Positions 24,260 through 34,236 of a stretch of 64,000 nt of DNA are shown piece by piece. This DNA is from Anaerolineales bacterium (GTDB lineage Bacteria > Chloroflexota > Anaerolineae > Anaerolineales > UBA11579). The stretch is taken from the NCBI GenBank assembly GCA_021463845.1, contig JAJTXV010000007.1, positions 1-64,000 of the forward strand, written 5' to 3'. The translations under genes were made by a program, and so were the position numbers. Under the pieces are notes generated by a model. That model searched no databases. It saw nothing but the letters and a program-made list of their open reading frames with translations, and was not told where the DNA came from. Positions within the stretch are counted from its first letter, which is position 1; every line of letters starts with the position of its first letter.

Positions 24260-25086
24260 GTTTCGTCCGTCTTCGCTTCGTTCTCGGTTAGTTCCCCGCC
24301 CAGTACCAGAACCTGCTCTTCCAGCGCCGCGATGCGTGAGCGCATCTCGCGCTCCAGCGCGGCCAGCGTGTCGCGCCCGTCCTCCTGATCGGTGCGCAGT
24401 TCGGTGCGCATTTGCATGGCCGGCGAAAGATCCAGATCGCGGATGGTCTGCTCCATATCGAAGATCAGCGTTTCCAGCTGGCGCAGTTCCACCGTCAAGC
24501 GCGCCAGCTCCACCGCCGGGGTGGGGCTGATGTCCATTTCCAGCTCCATGCGCCGGTCCAGCGCTTCCAGGGCTTGCAGGTTCTTGGCGCTGTAGGCCTG
24601 GTTGACCTCGGCCATGATCTCTTCGTGCCACTTGCGCTGCTCATCATCCTGCGCCACGTCGGGGTGGTAGCGCTTGGCCAGGCGGCGGAACAGATCACGC
24701 ACGCGGCGCTCATGGTTCACATCCTGGGACGTGGGCGCGGCGCGCCTTTTGAACGGATGCTCGGCTTCCGGCTCTTGGGTTTCGCCTTCATCCACGTGGG
24801 CGGCGCCAAAGCGGCCCGGCCCGCGGCGGGCGCCGCGCCAATCATTGGATGGCGGGGCCTGATCAGCGCTGAGCTCCTCCAGTTGGCGCTGCAGGCGCTG
24901 CTGGTGGGCCTCCAGCGGGCCGATCCGGTGGTTGTACAGGTCGGTGAATTCCTGCAGCGCGCCGCGCGTATTGGTCAGCTCCAGTTCAAGCAGACCCATA
25001 TACTCGCGGCGTCTCGCCAGCTTGGCGCGCAGGCTTTCGAGCTCGGCCTGCAGGGGGGAGATGAGACTACTAGTCGTTTTCGGCAT
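24256..25086 (-). CDS. J-domain protein flanked by coiled coils
   Basis: The ~276-residue protein has an N-terminal coiled coil (LQAELESLRAKLARRREYM) and a charged linker. A short J-domain follows with the HPD motif in LFRRLAKRYHPDVAQDDEQRKW, then a C-terminal coiled coil. J-domains stimulate Hsp70 ATPase; the coiled coils may pick the client or dimerise. The ATG at 25086 is preferred to TTG at 25095. TATAAT on the minus strand (25112-25107) is the likely -10, giving a short leader without Shine-Dalgarno. It is divergent from atpA and converges with ruvA. Confidence 0.82.
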   Translation of the reverse strand: MPKTTSSLISPLQAELESLRAKLARRREYMGLLELELTNTRGALQEFTDLYNHRIGPLEAHQQRLQRQLEELSADQAPPSNDWRGARRGPGRFGAAHVDEGETQEPEAEHPFKRRAAPTSQDVNHERRVRDLFRRLAKRYHPDVAQDDEQRKWHEEIMAEVNQAYSAKNLQALEALDRRMELEMDISPTPAVELARLTVELRQLETLIFDMEQTIRDLDLSPAMQMRTELRTDQEDGRDTLAALEREMRSRIAALEEQVLVLGGELTENEAKTDET

Positions 25087-25151
25087 TTTTGGCAAAAGTG
25101 GGACAAATTATAACGAGCCTGGCTGCGGCTCTCCAAACCCATGTTCCCGTT

Positions 25152-25179
25152 AATTAGTTTGTGAAATACTGGACTAATT
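25152..25179. promoter_or_regulatory. Inverted repeat and Rex-like site upstream of atpA
   Basis: AATTAGT (25152-25158) and ACTAATT (25173-25179) form a 7-bp inverted repeat with 14-nt spacing. Nested in it, 25159-25175 begins TTGTGAAATAC, a perfect Rex left half-site; the right half is poor (4 of 7). It is located ~80 nt before the atpA start and ~60 nt from the J-domain gene. Confidence 0.4.
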
Positions 25180-25254
25180 GGAGCCTATCTGTTATCATCT
25201 ACCCAAATGCCTAAATTGGCTAAATCCCTTTCGCGAAATGCGGAGATTTGACCC

Positions 25255-26898
25255 ATGACTGACATGATCAAAGATATTTCTTCCAGCCTGCAAAAGCAGA
25301 TCGATTCGTTTAAGCCTGAATTCGAGCTGCGCGATGTAGGCACGGTGACCGCCGCCGGTGACGGTATTGCCCGCGCCACCGGCCTGGCCCAGGTGAAAGC
25401 CCAGGAGCTGGTGCAGTTCGAGAACGGCGTGCTGGGTGTTGCCTTCAACCTGGAGCGTGACAACGTCGGTATCATCGTCATGGGAGATTTCTCCGGCATT
25501 GACGAAGGCATGACCGTGCGCTCCACCGGGCGCATTGCGTCCGTGCCGGTTGGCGATGCCATGGTTGGCCGTGTGGTCAATGCCCTCGGCGAGCCTGTCG
25601 ATGGCAAAGGCCCCATCGCCTTCACCCAGTACCGTCCCATCGAGCGCATTGCACCCGGCGTGATCCGCCGCAAAGACGTAGACACTCCGGTGCAGACCGG
25701 CATCAAGGGTATTGACGCCCTGACCCCCGTTGGCCGCGGCCAGCGCGAGCTGATCATTGGTGACCGCCAGACCGGCAAGACCGCCCTGGCCATCGATGCC
25801 ATCATCAACCAAAAGGGCAAGGGCCTGCTGTGCATCTACGTGGCCATCGGCCAGAAGAAGGCCGCCATTGCCCGCACCGTCGCCATCCTCGAAGAGCATG
25901 GCGCCATGGAGCACACCGTCATCGTGGTTGCCTCGGCTGACGAGCCGGCCGCGCTGCAATATATTGCGCCCTACGCGGGATGCGCCATCGGTGAAGAGTT
26001 CATGGAAACCGGCCGCGATGCGCTCATCGTTTACGACGACCTTTCCAAGCACGCTTGGGCTTACCGCCAGGTATCCCTGCTGCTGCGCCGCCCGCCGGGC
26101 CGTGAAGCCTACCCGGGTGACCTCTTCTATCTCCACTCCCGCTTGCTGGAACGTGCCGCCCGCCTGGCGGATGGTTACGTGGTCGTACCCAACAGCTTCA
26201 GCGGCGATGTGGCCGAGGAAAAAGACGGCCAGGCCTTCAGTGGCCCGCTGGCCAAGCACAATGCTGAGCAGGCCCTTAAGAGCGCCAAGGACAGCAAGAT
26301 CGTGCGCCTCAAGAATTCCGGCGGCTCGCTGACCGCGCTGCCCATCATTGAAACTCTGCTGGGTGACGTGTCTGCTTACGTGCCCACCAACGTGATCTCC
26401 ATCACTGACGGCCAGATCTATCTGGAAGCCAACCTCTTCTATGCTGGTATCCGCCCGGCCATCAACGCCGGTCTCTCGGTTTCCCGCGTGGGTGGTGACG
26501 CCCAGACCAAGGCCATGAAGCAAGTCGCCGGTGGTCTGCGTCTCGACATGGCCTCCTTCCGTGAGCTGGCCGCCTTCGCCCAGTTCGGCTCCAGCCTGGA
26601 CAAAGCTACCCAGGCCCAGCTCAACCGCGGCCAGCGCCTGCAGGAGATCCTCAAGCAGCCGCAGTACGCTCCGGTCGCGTTGGAGCACGAAGTGGCCGTG
26701 ATCTACGCCGGCACCAGCGGCCTGGCCGACAACATTGAAATTGAGCGCATGAACGAGTGGGAAGCTTCCCTGATCCGCTTCCTCGACTCGTCCCACGGTG
26801 ACATTCTCAAAGAGATCCGCGAGAAGAAGGCCCTGAGCGACGAGCTCAAGGCCCGCCTCAAGAGCGCCATCGAGACCTTCAACAGCACCTGGTCCTAA
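25255..26898 (+). CDS. atpA: F1F0 ATP synthase subunit alpha
   Basis: The 547-residue protein is full-length alpha: beta-barrel N-terminus, Walker A GDRQTGKT, the [31 protein letters not shown]-type catalytic-interface region and [15 protein letters not shown]. It is ~40 residues longer than usual because of an insertion of ~45-50 residues between RLAD (~306) and GGSLTALP (~356); E. coli has only a short insert there and Bacillus almost none. CGGAG precedes the ATG. It heads an F1 cluster that lacks delta and all F0 genes. Confidence 0.96.
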   Translation: MTDMIKDISSSLQKQIDSFKPEFELRDVGTVTAAGDGIARATGLAQVKAQELVQFENGVLGVAFNLERDNVGIIVMGDFSGIDEGMTVRSTGRIASVPVGDAMVGRVVNALGEPVDGKGPIAFTQYRPIERIAPGVIRRKDVDTPVQTGIKGIDALTPVGRGQRELIIGDRQTGKTALAIDAIINQKGKGLLCIYVAIGQKKAAIARTVAILEEHGAMEHTVIVVASADEPAALQYIAPYAGCAIGEEFMETGRDALIVYDDLSKHAWAYRQVSLLLRRPPGREAYPGDLFYLHSRLLERAARLADGYVVVPNSFSGDVAEEKDGQAFSGPLAKHNAEQALKSAKDSKIVRLKNSGGSLTALPIIETLLGDVSAYVPTNVISITDGQIYLEANLFYAGIRPAINAGLSVSRVGGDAQTKAMKQVAGGLRLDMASFRELAAFAQFGSSLDKATQAQLNRGQRLQEILKQPQYAPVALEHEVAVIYAGTSGLADNIEIERMNEWEASLIRFLDSSHGDILKEIREKKALSDELKARLKSAIETFNSTWS

Positions 26899-26925
26899 CC
26901 GCAAGGCAGGACCAGCGAGCGAGTT

Positions 26926-29234
<2,309 letters not shown>

Positions 29235-29246
29235 TAACAAAACAAA

Positions 29247-29288
29247 TCTCCGATCTCTATTCCCATAAGCGGGAATAGAGATCGGAGA
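29247..29288. repeat. 18-bp perfect palindrome between atpD and atpC (family copy A)
   Basis: Arms 29247-29264 and 29271-29288 are exact complements with loop ATAAGC. The left arm reads TCTCCGATCTCTATTCCC. The right arm ends 2 nt before the AGGAGA presumed to serve atpC. No T-run follows, so it is not a classical terminator. Its left arm resembles the palindromes at 40942, 49241 and 37577. Confidence 0.9.
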
Positions 29289-29306
29289 GTAGGAGATTTT
29301 GACCTT

Positions 29307-29759
29307 ATGACCATCCGTTGCGAAATTGTTTCCCAGGACCGCAGCGTCTTTGAAGGCGATGCCGACATCGTGACCATCCCCGGCCACGATGGCGAGATGG
29401 GTGTGCTGCCTAACCACGCACCCTTGCTCTCCACCCTTCGCCCCGGTGTGGTCAAGGTCAAGCAGGGCGCGCAGGAGAGCCTGTTCACGGTAACCGGCGG
29501 CCTGGCTGAGATCCAGCCTGATATCGTCACCATCCTGGCGGATGCGGCCGAGAACATCGAGGAGATCGATGTGGCCCGCGCCGAGCGCGCCAAGCGTGAG
29601 GCCGAGCAGCGCCTGGCCGAGGGCCTGCCGCGCGGCACCGAGGCCTTCCTGGCCGCAGAGGCCGCCCTGGCGCGCTCCAACCTGCGCCTGGATATTGCCC
29701 GCCGCTTTGGCCGCGCCAACCGCCATTCCCGCTTCCCAACTCAAAGCTCCGGCGAGTAG
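29307..29759 (+). CDS. atpC: F1F0 ATP synthase subunit epsilon
   Basis: The 150-residue protein has the N-terminal beta-sandwich (CEIVSQDRSVFEGDADIVTIPGHDGEMGVLPNHAPLLSTL-type sequence) and a C-terminal helical pair rich in Arg/Ala/Glu (VARAERAKREAEQRLAEG). It inhibits ATP hydrolysis and couples the rotor. AGGAGA at 29291-29296 is the probable ribosome-binding site, close behind the atpD-atpC palindrome. The C-terminal tail is ~10 residues longer than typical. Confidence 0.94.
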   Translation: MTIRCEIVSQDRSVFEGDADIVTIPGHDGEMGVLPNHAPLLSTLRPGVVKVKQGAQESLFTVTGGLAEIQPDIVTILADAAENIEEIDVARAERAKREAEQRLAEGLPRGTEAFLAAEAALARSNLRLDIARRFGRANRHSRFPTQSSGE

Positions 29760-29890
29760 AATAATCTCACGCTCAGCGCCCGTACAAGTTCTGCCCATCG
29801 GGCAGGCGTGGCAATTTATCTGCATGCGTTATGGCTCCTGTCCTCAGACGGGCGCGGGCCATGCCTCACTGGCACACTGATGAGAACCCT

Positions 29891-30889
29891 ATGGCTGTAT
29901 TAGCACGCGAACTCGGTATTGATCTCGGGACAATGTTCATTCGCATTGTCCAGGGCGGTGAGATCACCTTGCAGGAGCCCACGGTGGTTGCCGTGGACCT
30001 GCAGGAGCAGAAAATGGTTGCCGTGGGCGAAGAGGCCCAGGGCATGATCGGCCGCGTCTCGGATGAGACGCTGGAGGTCGTGCGCCCGCTGCAAAAGGGC
30101 GTAGTGGCCTATTACGAACTGACTGAGCTGCTGCTCGAAACCTTGGTGCGCCGGGTGGGCGGCTCCGTGCGCTTGTTCAAGCCACGCATGATGATCACCC
30201 ACCCGTATGGCATCACCAGCGTGGAGCGCCGCGCTGTGCATGAGGCCGCCCTCGCCAGCGGCGAGGCCGCCCTCATTTCGCAGCCGCTGGCCGCCGCCCT
30301 GGGCATTGACCTGCCGGTGGGCACGCCCACCGGCAATATGGTGGTCTGCCTCGGCGGCGGCTGTACCCAGGCGGCCGTGCTGGCCATGAATGATGTCGTC
30401 TCGGGCGAGAACCTGCGCCAGGGCGGCCTCGATCTGGACGATGCCATCGCCAGCTATGTGCGCCGCAAGTACGGCCTGCACATCGGCCAGCGCACCGCCG
30501 AGATGGTCAAGCTGCGCATCGGCGCCGCTGTGCCCCAGGACGAAGAGCAGAGCATCGAGCTGCAGGGCCAGGATCAGGTGACCGGTCTGCCGCGCCCGCT
30601 CACCATCACCACTTCCGAAGTCGTCGAAGCCGTCCAGCCTGCCCTCGACGAAGTCTTTGAAATGATCCGCCGTGTGCTGGAGAAGACCCCGCCTGAGCTT
30701 GCCTCTGACATCATTGACCGCGGCGTAGCCTTGTGCGGCGGCGGTGCTCTGCTGCGCGGCATGGACCGCCTGATGACCCAGAAACTGGGTGTGCCCGCCT
30801 ACTTGGTGGATGACCCGGTCAACTGCGTAGCCCTGGGCGCCCAACGCGCCCTGGATGAATACAAGACCCTCGCCCGCTATCTGGGCTAG
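29891..30889 (+). CDS. MreB-like bacterial actin with altered nucleotide site
   Basis: The 332-residue protein aligns along MreB: phosphate-1 loop GIDLGT (Asp11), HPYGITSVERRAVHEAA, RRKYGLHIGQRTAEMVK with the mid-protein Glu, and adenosine motif ALCGGGALLRGMDRL. In the phosphate-2 loop the usual DIGGGTT reads CLGGGCT, so the conserved Asp is Cys153 and a Thr is Cys158. It may be an ATPase-impaired filament protein. No mreC/mreD follow; it sits 131 nt behind atpC. The ATG at 29891 is chosen by homology; no good Shine-Dalgarno is seen. Confidence 0.85.
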   Translation: MAVLARELGIDLGTMFIRIVQGGEITLQEPTVVAVDLQEQKMVAVGEEAQGMIGRVSDETLEVVRPLQKGVVAYYELTELLLETLVRRVGGSVRLFKPRMMITHPYGITSVERRAVHEAALASGEAALISQPLAAALGIDLPVGTPTGNMVVCLGGGCTQAAVLAMNDVVSGENLRQGGLDLDDAIASYVRRKYGLHIGQRTAEMVKLRIGAAVPQDEEQSIELQGQDQVTGLPRPLTITTSEVVEAVQPALDEVFEMIRRVLEKTPPELASDIIDRGVALCGGGALLRGMDRLMTQKLGVPAYLVDDPVNCVALGAQRALDEYKTLARYLG

Positions 30890-30899
30890 TTAGCAGAAA

Positions 30900-30932
30900 C
30901 AAAAAAAGCGGCCCGCAGGCGGCTTTTTTTTA
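30900..30932. terminator. Bidirectional intrinsic terminator
   Basis: AGCGGCC and GGCGGCT form a stem with one internal mismatch and loop CGCA, flanked by A7 and T8 runs. It separates the MreB-like gene (plus) from a membrane glycosyltransferase gene (minus). Confidence 0.85.
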
Positions 30933-32483
30933 TTTATCGTAGATCATGATGCTGCCATCCGCCCTGTCGTAGAGTGGGTGGAGCCCGCGCAGCAGGTTTT
31001 CGAAGTGCGGGAAGGCGGATTCACCCAAGGCGGCTTTTACCTGCAAGGGATAGAAAAGCAGGATCGCATTTTCATCGCGCATCATTTCATCAAAACGTGT
31101 ATCGCCCTCGCCGAGCGGTGGGTTGTTGCCCGCCAGGATCAGCGGATACATGACCTTCAGGTCATGCGGCTGCTTGTTGAGATACAGCAGGAACAGCGCC
31201 GGCTCATTCGAGATCCACGGCACGTCTTGCGGCAAAGCCCGCGCTGCCTGCAGTAACGGCGAGCCGCGGTAGTAGGTGGCGGTGTAGCCGTGGCCTGATT
31301 CGTAGCGTTCGGCCACCAGCCTGCTGGTCACCGGCGCCCAGGCCAGCAGCGCCAGCGCGCCTAAAGCGGCCAGCGCAGCGCTGGCGGCTTTGGGCTTGCT
31401 GGCCAGCAAGCCCAGCACGCTGCTGCCGGCCAGCAGCACGAGCATGGGAAACAGCGGCAGCAGGGTGCGGTCGTTGATGTCAGGGGTCACGCTGGAGAAT
31501 ACATACGCAGCCAGGCACACCATTACAAATCCGGCCGCGTGGAGGCTGGCGGCTAGCGCCAGCCGCGCCCAGGCCGCCGGCGGGCGTTGACGCCAGGCCT
31601 GCCAGGCGGCCGCGGCGATGCCGCCCAGCAGCAACAGCACCGCCAAAACAGCCCCTGCTTTGGATGCCAGGCTCGGCAGGCCCCATACCGCCCGCAGGGG
31701 CAGCCAGCTGCCGAGCACGTTCACCAACGAAGTCCAGAAGCTCGCCAGGCTGTTGCTCAGGTCGGCGGGCATGCTGTAGCTGCGCCCGGCCACCGAAGGC
31801 ATGCCCAGCAGCCAGACCAGCGGCAGCACTCCAATTGCTGAGAAGATGCCTGCCTTGGATGCGCGCTGTTTGGGCGTGCTTGGCGGCAGCGCCAACAGCG
31901 CCAGGGCGCCGGCCGCCACATTGGCCACGCCCACCAGGCGCGTCAGCACAGTCAGCCCGGCACACACCGCGGCGGCGTATAGCGCCCAGCGCGGCTGCCG
32001 CGCAACATACACCTGCAAGCACATGAAGCCCATCAGCGTCAGCGCCAGGTACAGCGGTTCGCTCATCGCCCCGCCCAGGTTGTCCATCATGGGTGGGAAG
32101 CTGGCCGCGGCCAGCGCCAGCAGCAAGGCCAGGGCCTTGCTGCGCGTCAGCGCATAGGCGCCCGCGCTGAGGGCGAACACAACGGTGAACGCGCTGACAA
32201 GATTGAGTGCCACTGTAGATGTGAATGGGTGAACGCCGGCGGCCAGGAAGCCGGCCATCAGCAGCGGGTACAGCGGTTGGTGCAGGGTCAGTGGCGCATA
32301 CGAGCCGCTCGGCTCCAGCACGCTGAGCCCGTGGCCCGCCACCAGGTTGCGCGCCGCCGAGATATAAGCGGCCGAATCGCTGAAGGCCCACGGCCCCCAA
32401 TGCATCTGGCGCAGCGCAAGCCAGGCCGTCGCCAGGCCGATGGCGGCCAGCAACCAGTAAGCGCGATCTTTCAAAAAAGCCAT
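30930..32483 (-). CDS. Polytopic membrane protein, GT-C (GT39-like) glycosyltransferase family
   Basis: The 517-residue protein has about eleven hydrophobic helices. The first loop contains FSDSAAYISAARNLVAGHGL, the acidic sequence typical of PMT/ArnT-like GT-C enzymes, with LHQPLYPLLMAGF after it. The C-terminal ~120 residues form a soluble domain with YTATYYRGSPLLQAARAL. A polyprenyl-phosphate sugar donor is likely by family, but the acceptor is unknown. The ATG at 32483 lies one base after the upstream stop, so it is coupled to 32485-34209. Confidence 0.78.
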   Translation of the reverse strand: MAFLKDRAYWLLAAIGLATAWLALRQMHWGPWAFSDSAAYISAARNLVAGHGLSVLEPSGSYAPLTLHQPLYPLLMAGFLAAGVHPFTSTVALNLVSAFTVVFALSAGAYALTRSKALALLLALAAASFPPMMDNLGGAMSEPLYLALTLMGFMCLQVYVARQPRWALYAAAVCAGLTVLTRLVGVANVAAGALALLALPPSTPKQRASKAGIFSAIGVLPLVWLLGMPSVAGRSYSMPADLSNSLASFWTSLVNVLGSWLPLRAVWGLPSLASKAGAVLAVLLLLGGIAAAAWQAWRQRPPAAWARLALAASLHAAGFVMVCLAAYVFSSVTPDINDRTLLPLFPMLVLLAGSSVLGLLASKPKAASAALAALGALALLAWAPVTSRLVAERYESGHGYTATYYRGSPLLQAARALPQDVPWISNEPALFLLYLNKQPHDLKVMYPLILAGNNPPLGEGDTRFDEMMRDENAILLFYPLQVKAALGESAFPHFENLLRGLHPLYDRADGSIMIYDK

Positions 32484-32484
32484 C

Positions 32485-34209
32485 TTAGTCACTGAACGTG
32501 TATACCCACAGCCCGTCCTGTTCGGTGAGCGGGATCAAGCCCAGGCGCGCCAGTTCGTTTTGCACAGCTGCAAAGTCTGTATAGTCCAACGGGTCGATCA
32601 CTACGTATTCCACCTCGAACTCGCGCAGAGTGTTCACGCTGTGCTCGTCCGGGAAGCACTCGAGGATCGGCGCTAAATATTGGAACTGCGAGGTCTGATT
32701 GGCGTTGAAGAAGCCGCCGGTGAAGGGCTTCTGGTACGTCAATGTGTAGAAGACCTGCTCCTGGTCCACCGAGCGATGAAAGGGTAGCTGCACCACTGCC
32801 CCCTGGCCGGGCTGCTGGGCCAGCCAATGATCCACCGGGCGGGCTTCCACAGCTTTGATCTGGCCGTGATAGGTGCCGGGGTAGAAATCGAGCAGGGTCA
32901 GGGCGATCAGGCCGGCCGCGGCCCAGGTGCGCCACTGCGGCCGGATGCGACGCAGCAGCAGGTCTGCGCCCAGGCCGGCCGCAAACGCCGCGAACAACAG
33001 CGTGAACAAGCCCATGCGCATGATGGCGCGCATCTTGGCGAAGAACGGCAGGTAATTGTAGAGAAGCAGGCTGGGCAGCGGCACACGCTCGCCGTTGATC
33101 AGCACCAGCTCGCGGTCTATGTGCAAGTGCGGCCCCATGGCGATCACCATGGCGGCCAGCATCACCAGCGCAGCCGTGTACAGCAGCGGCTTGTTGGCTA
33201 ACTCCTTTTTCCATACAAAAGCCAGCGCCACCAATGCCAGCGTCACCGCGCCCACATACAGCGAGCCTTCGATCCACTGTGAGCGGTCAAAGATCTCGCT
33301 GATCCAGCCTCCCCACAGAAAGTGGTTCGAAGCCGGCGCCAGGAAGTCAGTCAGCTCGGCCGCATATTCGTTCATGTAATCCACGCTGCGGTCAGCCAGG
33401 CCCCCCTGGCCCGCCAGCGCCAGGAACGGGCGCAGCGCCATGTACAGCAGCGGCGCGCTCAGCGCCGCGGTAACCCCCACCCGCAGCCAGCTGGCCGGCT
33501 GCGTCAGCAGCCTGCGCACCTGGCTGCGCGGCTCGAAGACCGCGTACCCGATCACGAAGACCAGCGTGATCAGTAGCGTGAACAGCAGGTAGTACATGGA
33601 TGTGAACGCGATCAGGCCCAGTGAGCCAGCACACAGCAGCATCCATCCCCAGTGTGAGCGTTGGCGCAGCCAGTTGGGGGCTTGGGGGGTGCGCAATACT
33701 TCATACAGGCTCATGAAATACAGCGGAAACCAGGCCGTTGCGGATAAGTTCAAATGGCCAGCGTCGTAATGCGCGATCCGGTTGGGGAAGAAAGCGTAGA
33801 TGGTGCCCGCCAGCAGGCTGGCCGCCTGTGACTGCGTGTGGCGGTAGACCCAGGCGTACATCGCCAGGCCGGAGAACACAAAGCTCAGCCACATGCCCAC
33901 GTTGAAGCCCGCCACCGGACCCCACAGGATGCTGAATGGGATGCTGGGCGCCAGCGCGGCCAGGCTGGTGTCAGTCGTGGATAGGTTCCAGCCTTGTGGG
34001 TAGTTCATCATCGGATTGAAAAAGATGTGCGGGTTCTCGCCCAAAAAGAAACCCTGGTACCAGCGCACCAGCCAAACAAAATAGATGCCGTCGCCTTGCG
34101 TGCCGCCAACAATCGAATCGGTGAAATCAAGAACCAGTGGATAAGTGAATAGCAGGGCCAGCAGTAAGAAAAATGCCCCGGCCAGGGCAAAGTGCTTAAT
34201 TTTGGGCAT
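32485..34209 (-). CDS. Polytopic membrane protein, GT-C glycosyltransferase-like (YfhO/DUF6541-like architecture)
   Basis: The 574-residue protein has about twelve hydrophobic helices and a C-terminal ~120-residue soluble domain. The first loop (GGTQGDGIYFVWLVRWYQGF) has an Asp in the GT-C catalytic position, and FFPNRIAHYDAGHLNLSATAW follows in the next loop. The C-terminal part VVQLPFHRSVDQEQVFY resembles many bacterial membrane glycosyltransferases. A TATAAT on the minus strand (34225-34220) lies 10 nt before the ATG, flanked by two copies of TTGACCCA. Substrate unknown. Confidence 0.75.
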   Translation of the reverse strand: MPKIKHFALAGAFFLLLALLFTYPLVLDFTDSIVGGTQGDGIYFVWLVRWYQGFFLGENPHIFFNPMMNYPQGWNLSTTDTSLAALAPSIPFSILWGPVAGFNVGMWLSFVFSGLAMYAWVYRHTQSQAASLLAGTIYAFFPNRIAHYDAGHLNLSATAWFPLYFMSLYEVLRTPQAPNWLRQRSHWGWMLLCAGSLGLIAFTSMYYLLFTLLITLVFVIGYAVFEPRSQVRRLLTQPASWLRVGVTAALSAPLLYMALRPFLALAGQGGLADRSVDYMNEYAAELTDFLAPASNHFLWGGWISEIFDRSQWIEGSLYVGAVTLALVALAFVWKKELANKPLLYTAALVMLAAMVIAMGPHLHIDRELVLINGERVPLPSLLLYNYLPFFAKMRAIMRMGLFTLLFAAFAAGLGADLLLRRIRPQWRTWAAAGLIALTLLDFYPGTYHGQIKAVEARPVDHWLAQQPGQGAVVQLPFHRSVDQEQVFYTLTYQKPFTGGFFNANQTSQFQYLAPILECFPDEHSVNTLREFEVEYVVIDPLDYTDFAAVQNELARLGLIPLTEQDGLWVYTFSD

Positions 34210-34211
34210 GA

Positions 34212-34235
34212 TGGGTCAAATTATAGTTGGGTCAA
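34212..34235 (-). promoter_or_regulatory. -10 hexamer flanked by direct repeats
   Basis: On the minus strand TTGACCCA occurs at 34235-34228 and again at 34219-34212, flanking TATAAT (34225-34220). The copies are 16 bp apart and both are exact. They could be an operator for the GT-C gene pair. Confidence 0.45.
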
Positions 34236-34236
34236 C

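Noticed and set aside
25195-26904. Long open frame on the minus strand across atpA (569 codons)
   Set aside because: It is the exact antisense of a perfectly conserved alpha subunit; its His/Gly-rich composition reflects codon bias of the real gene. The same applies to 27822-29825 (minus) opposite atpD/atpC and 37794-39023 (plus) opposite the M1 peptidase.
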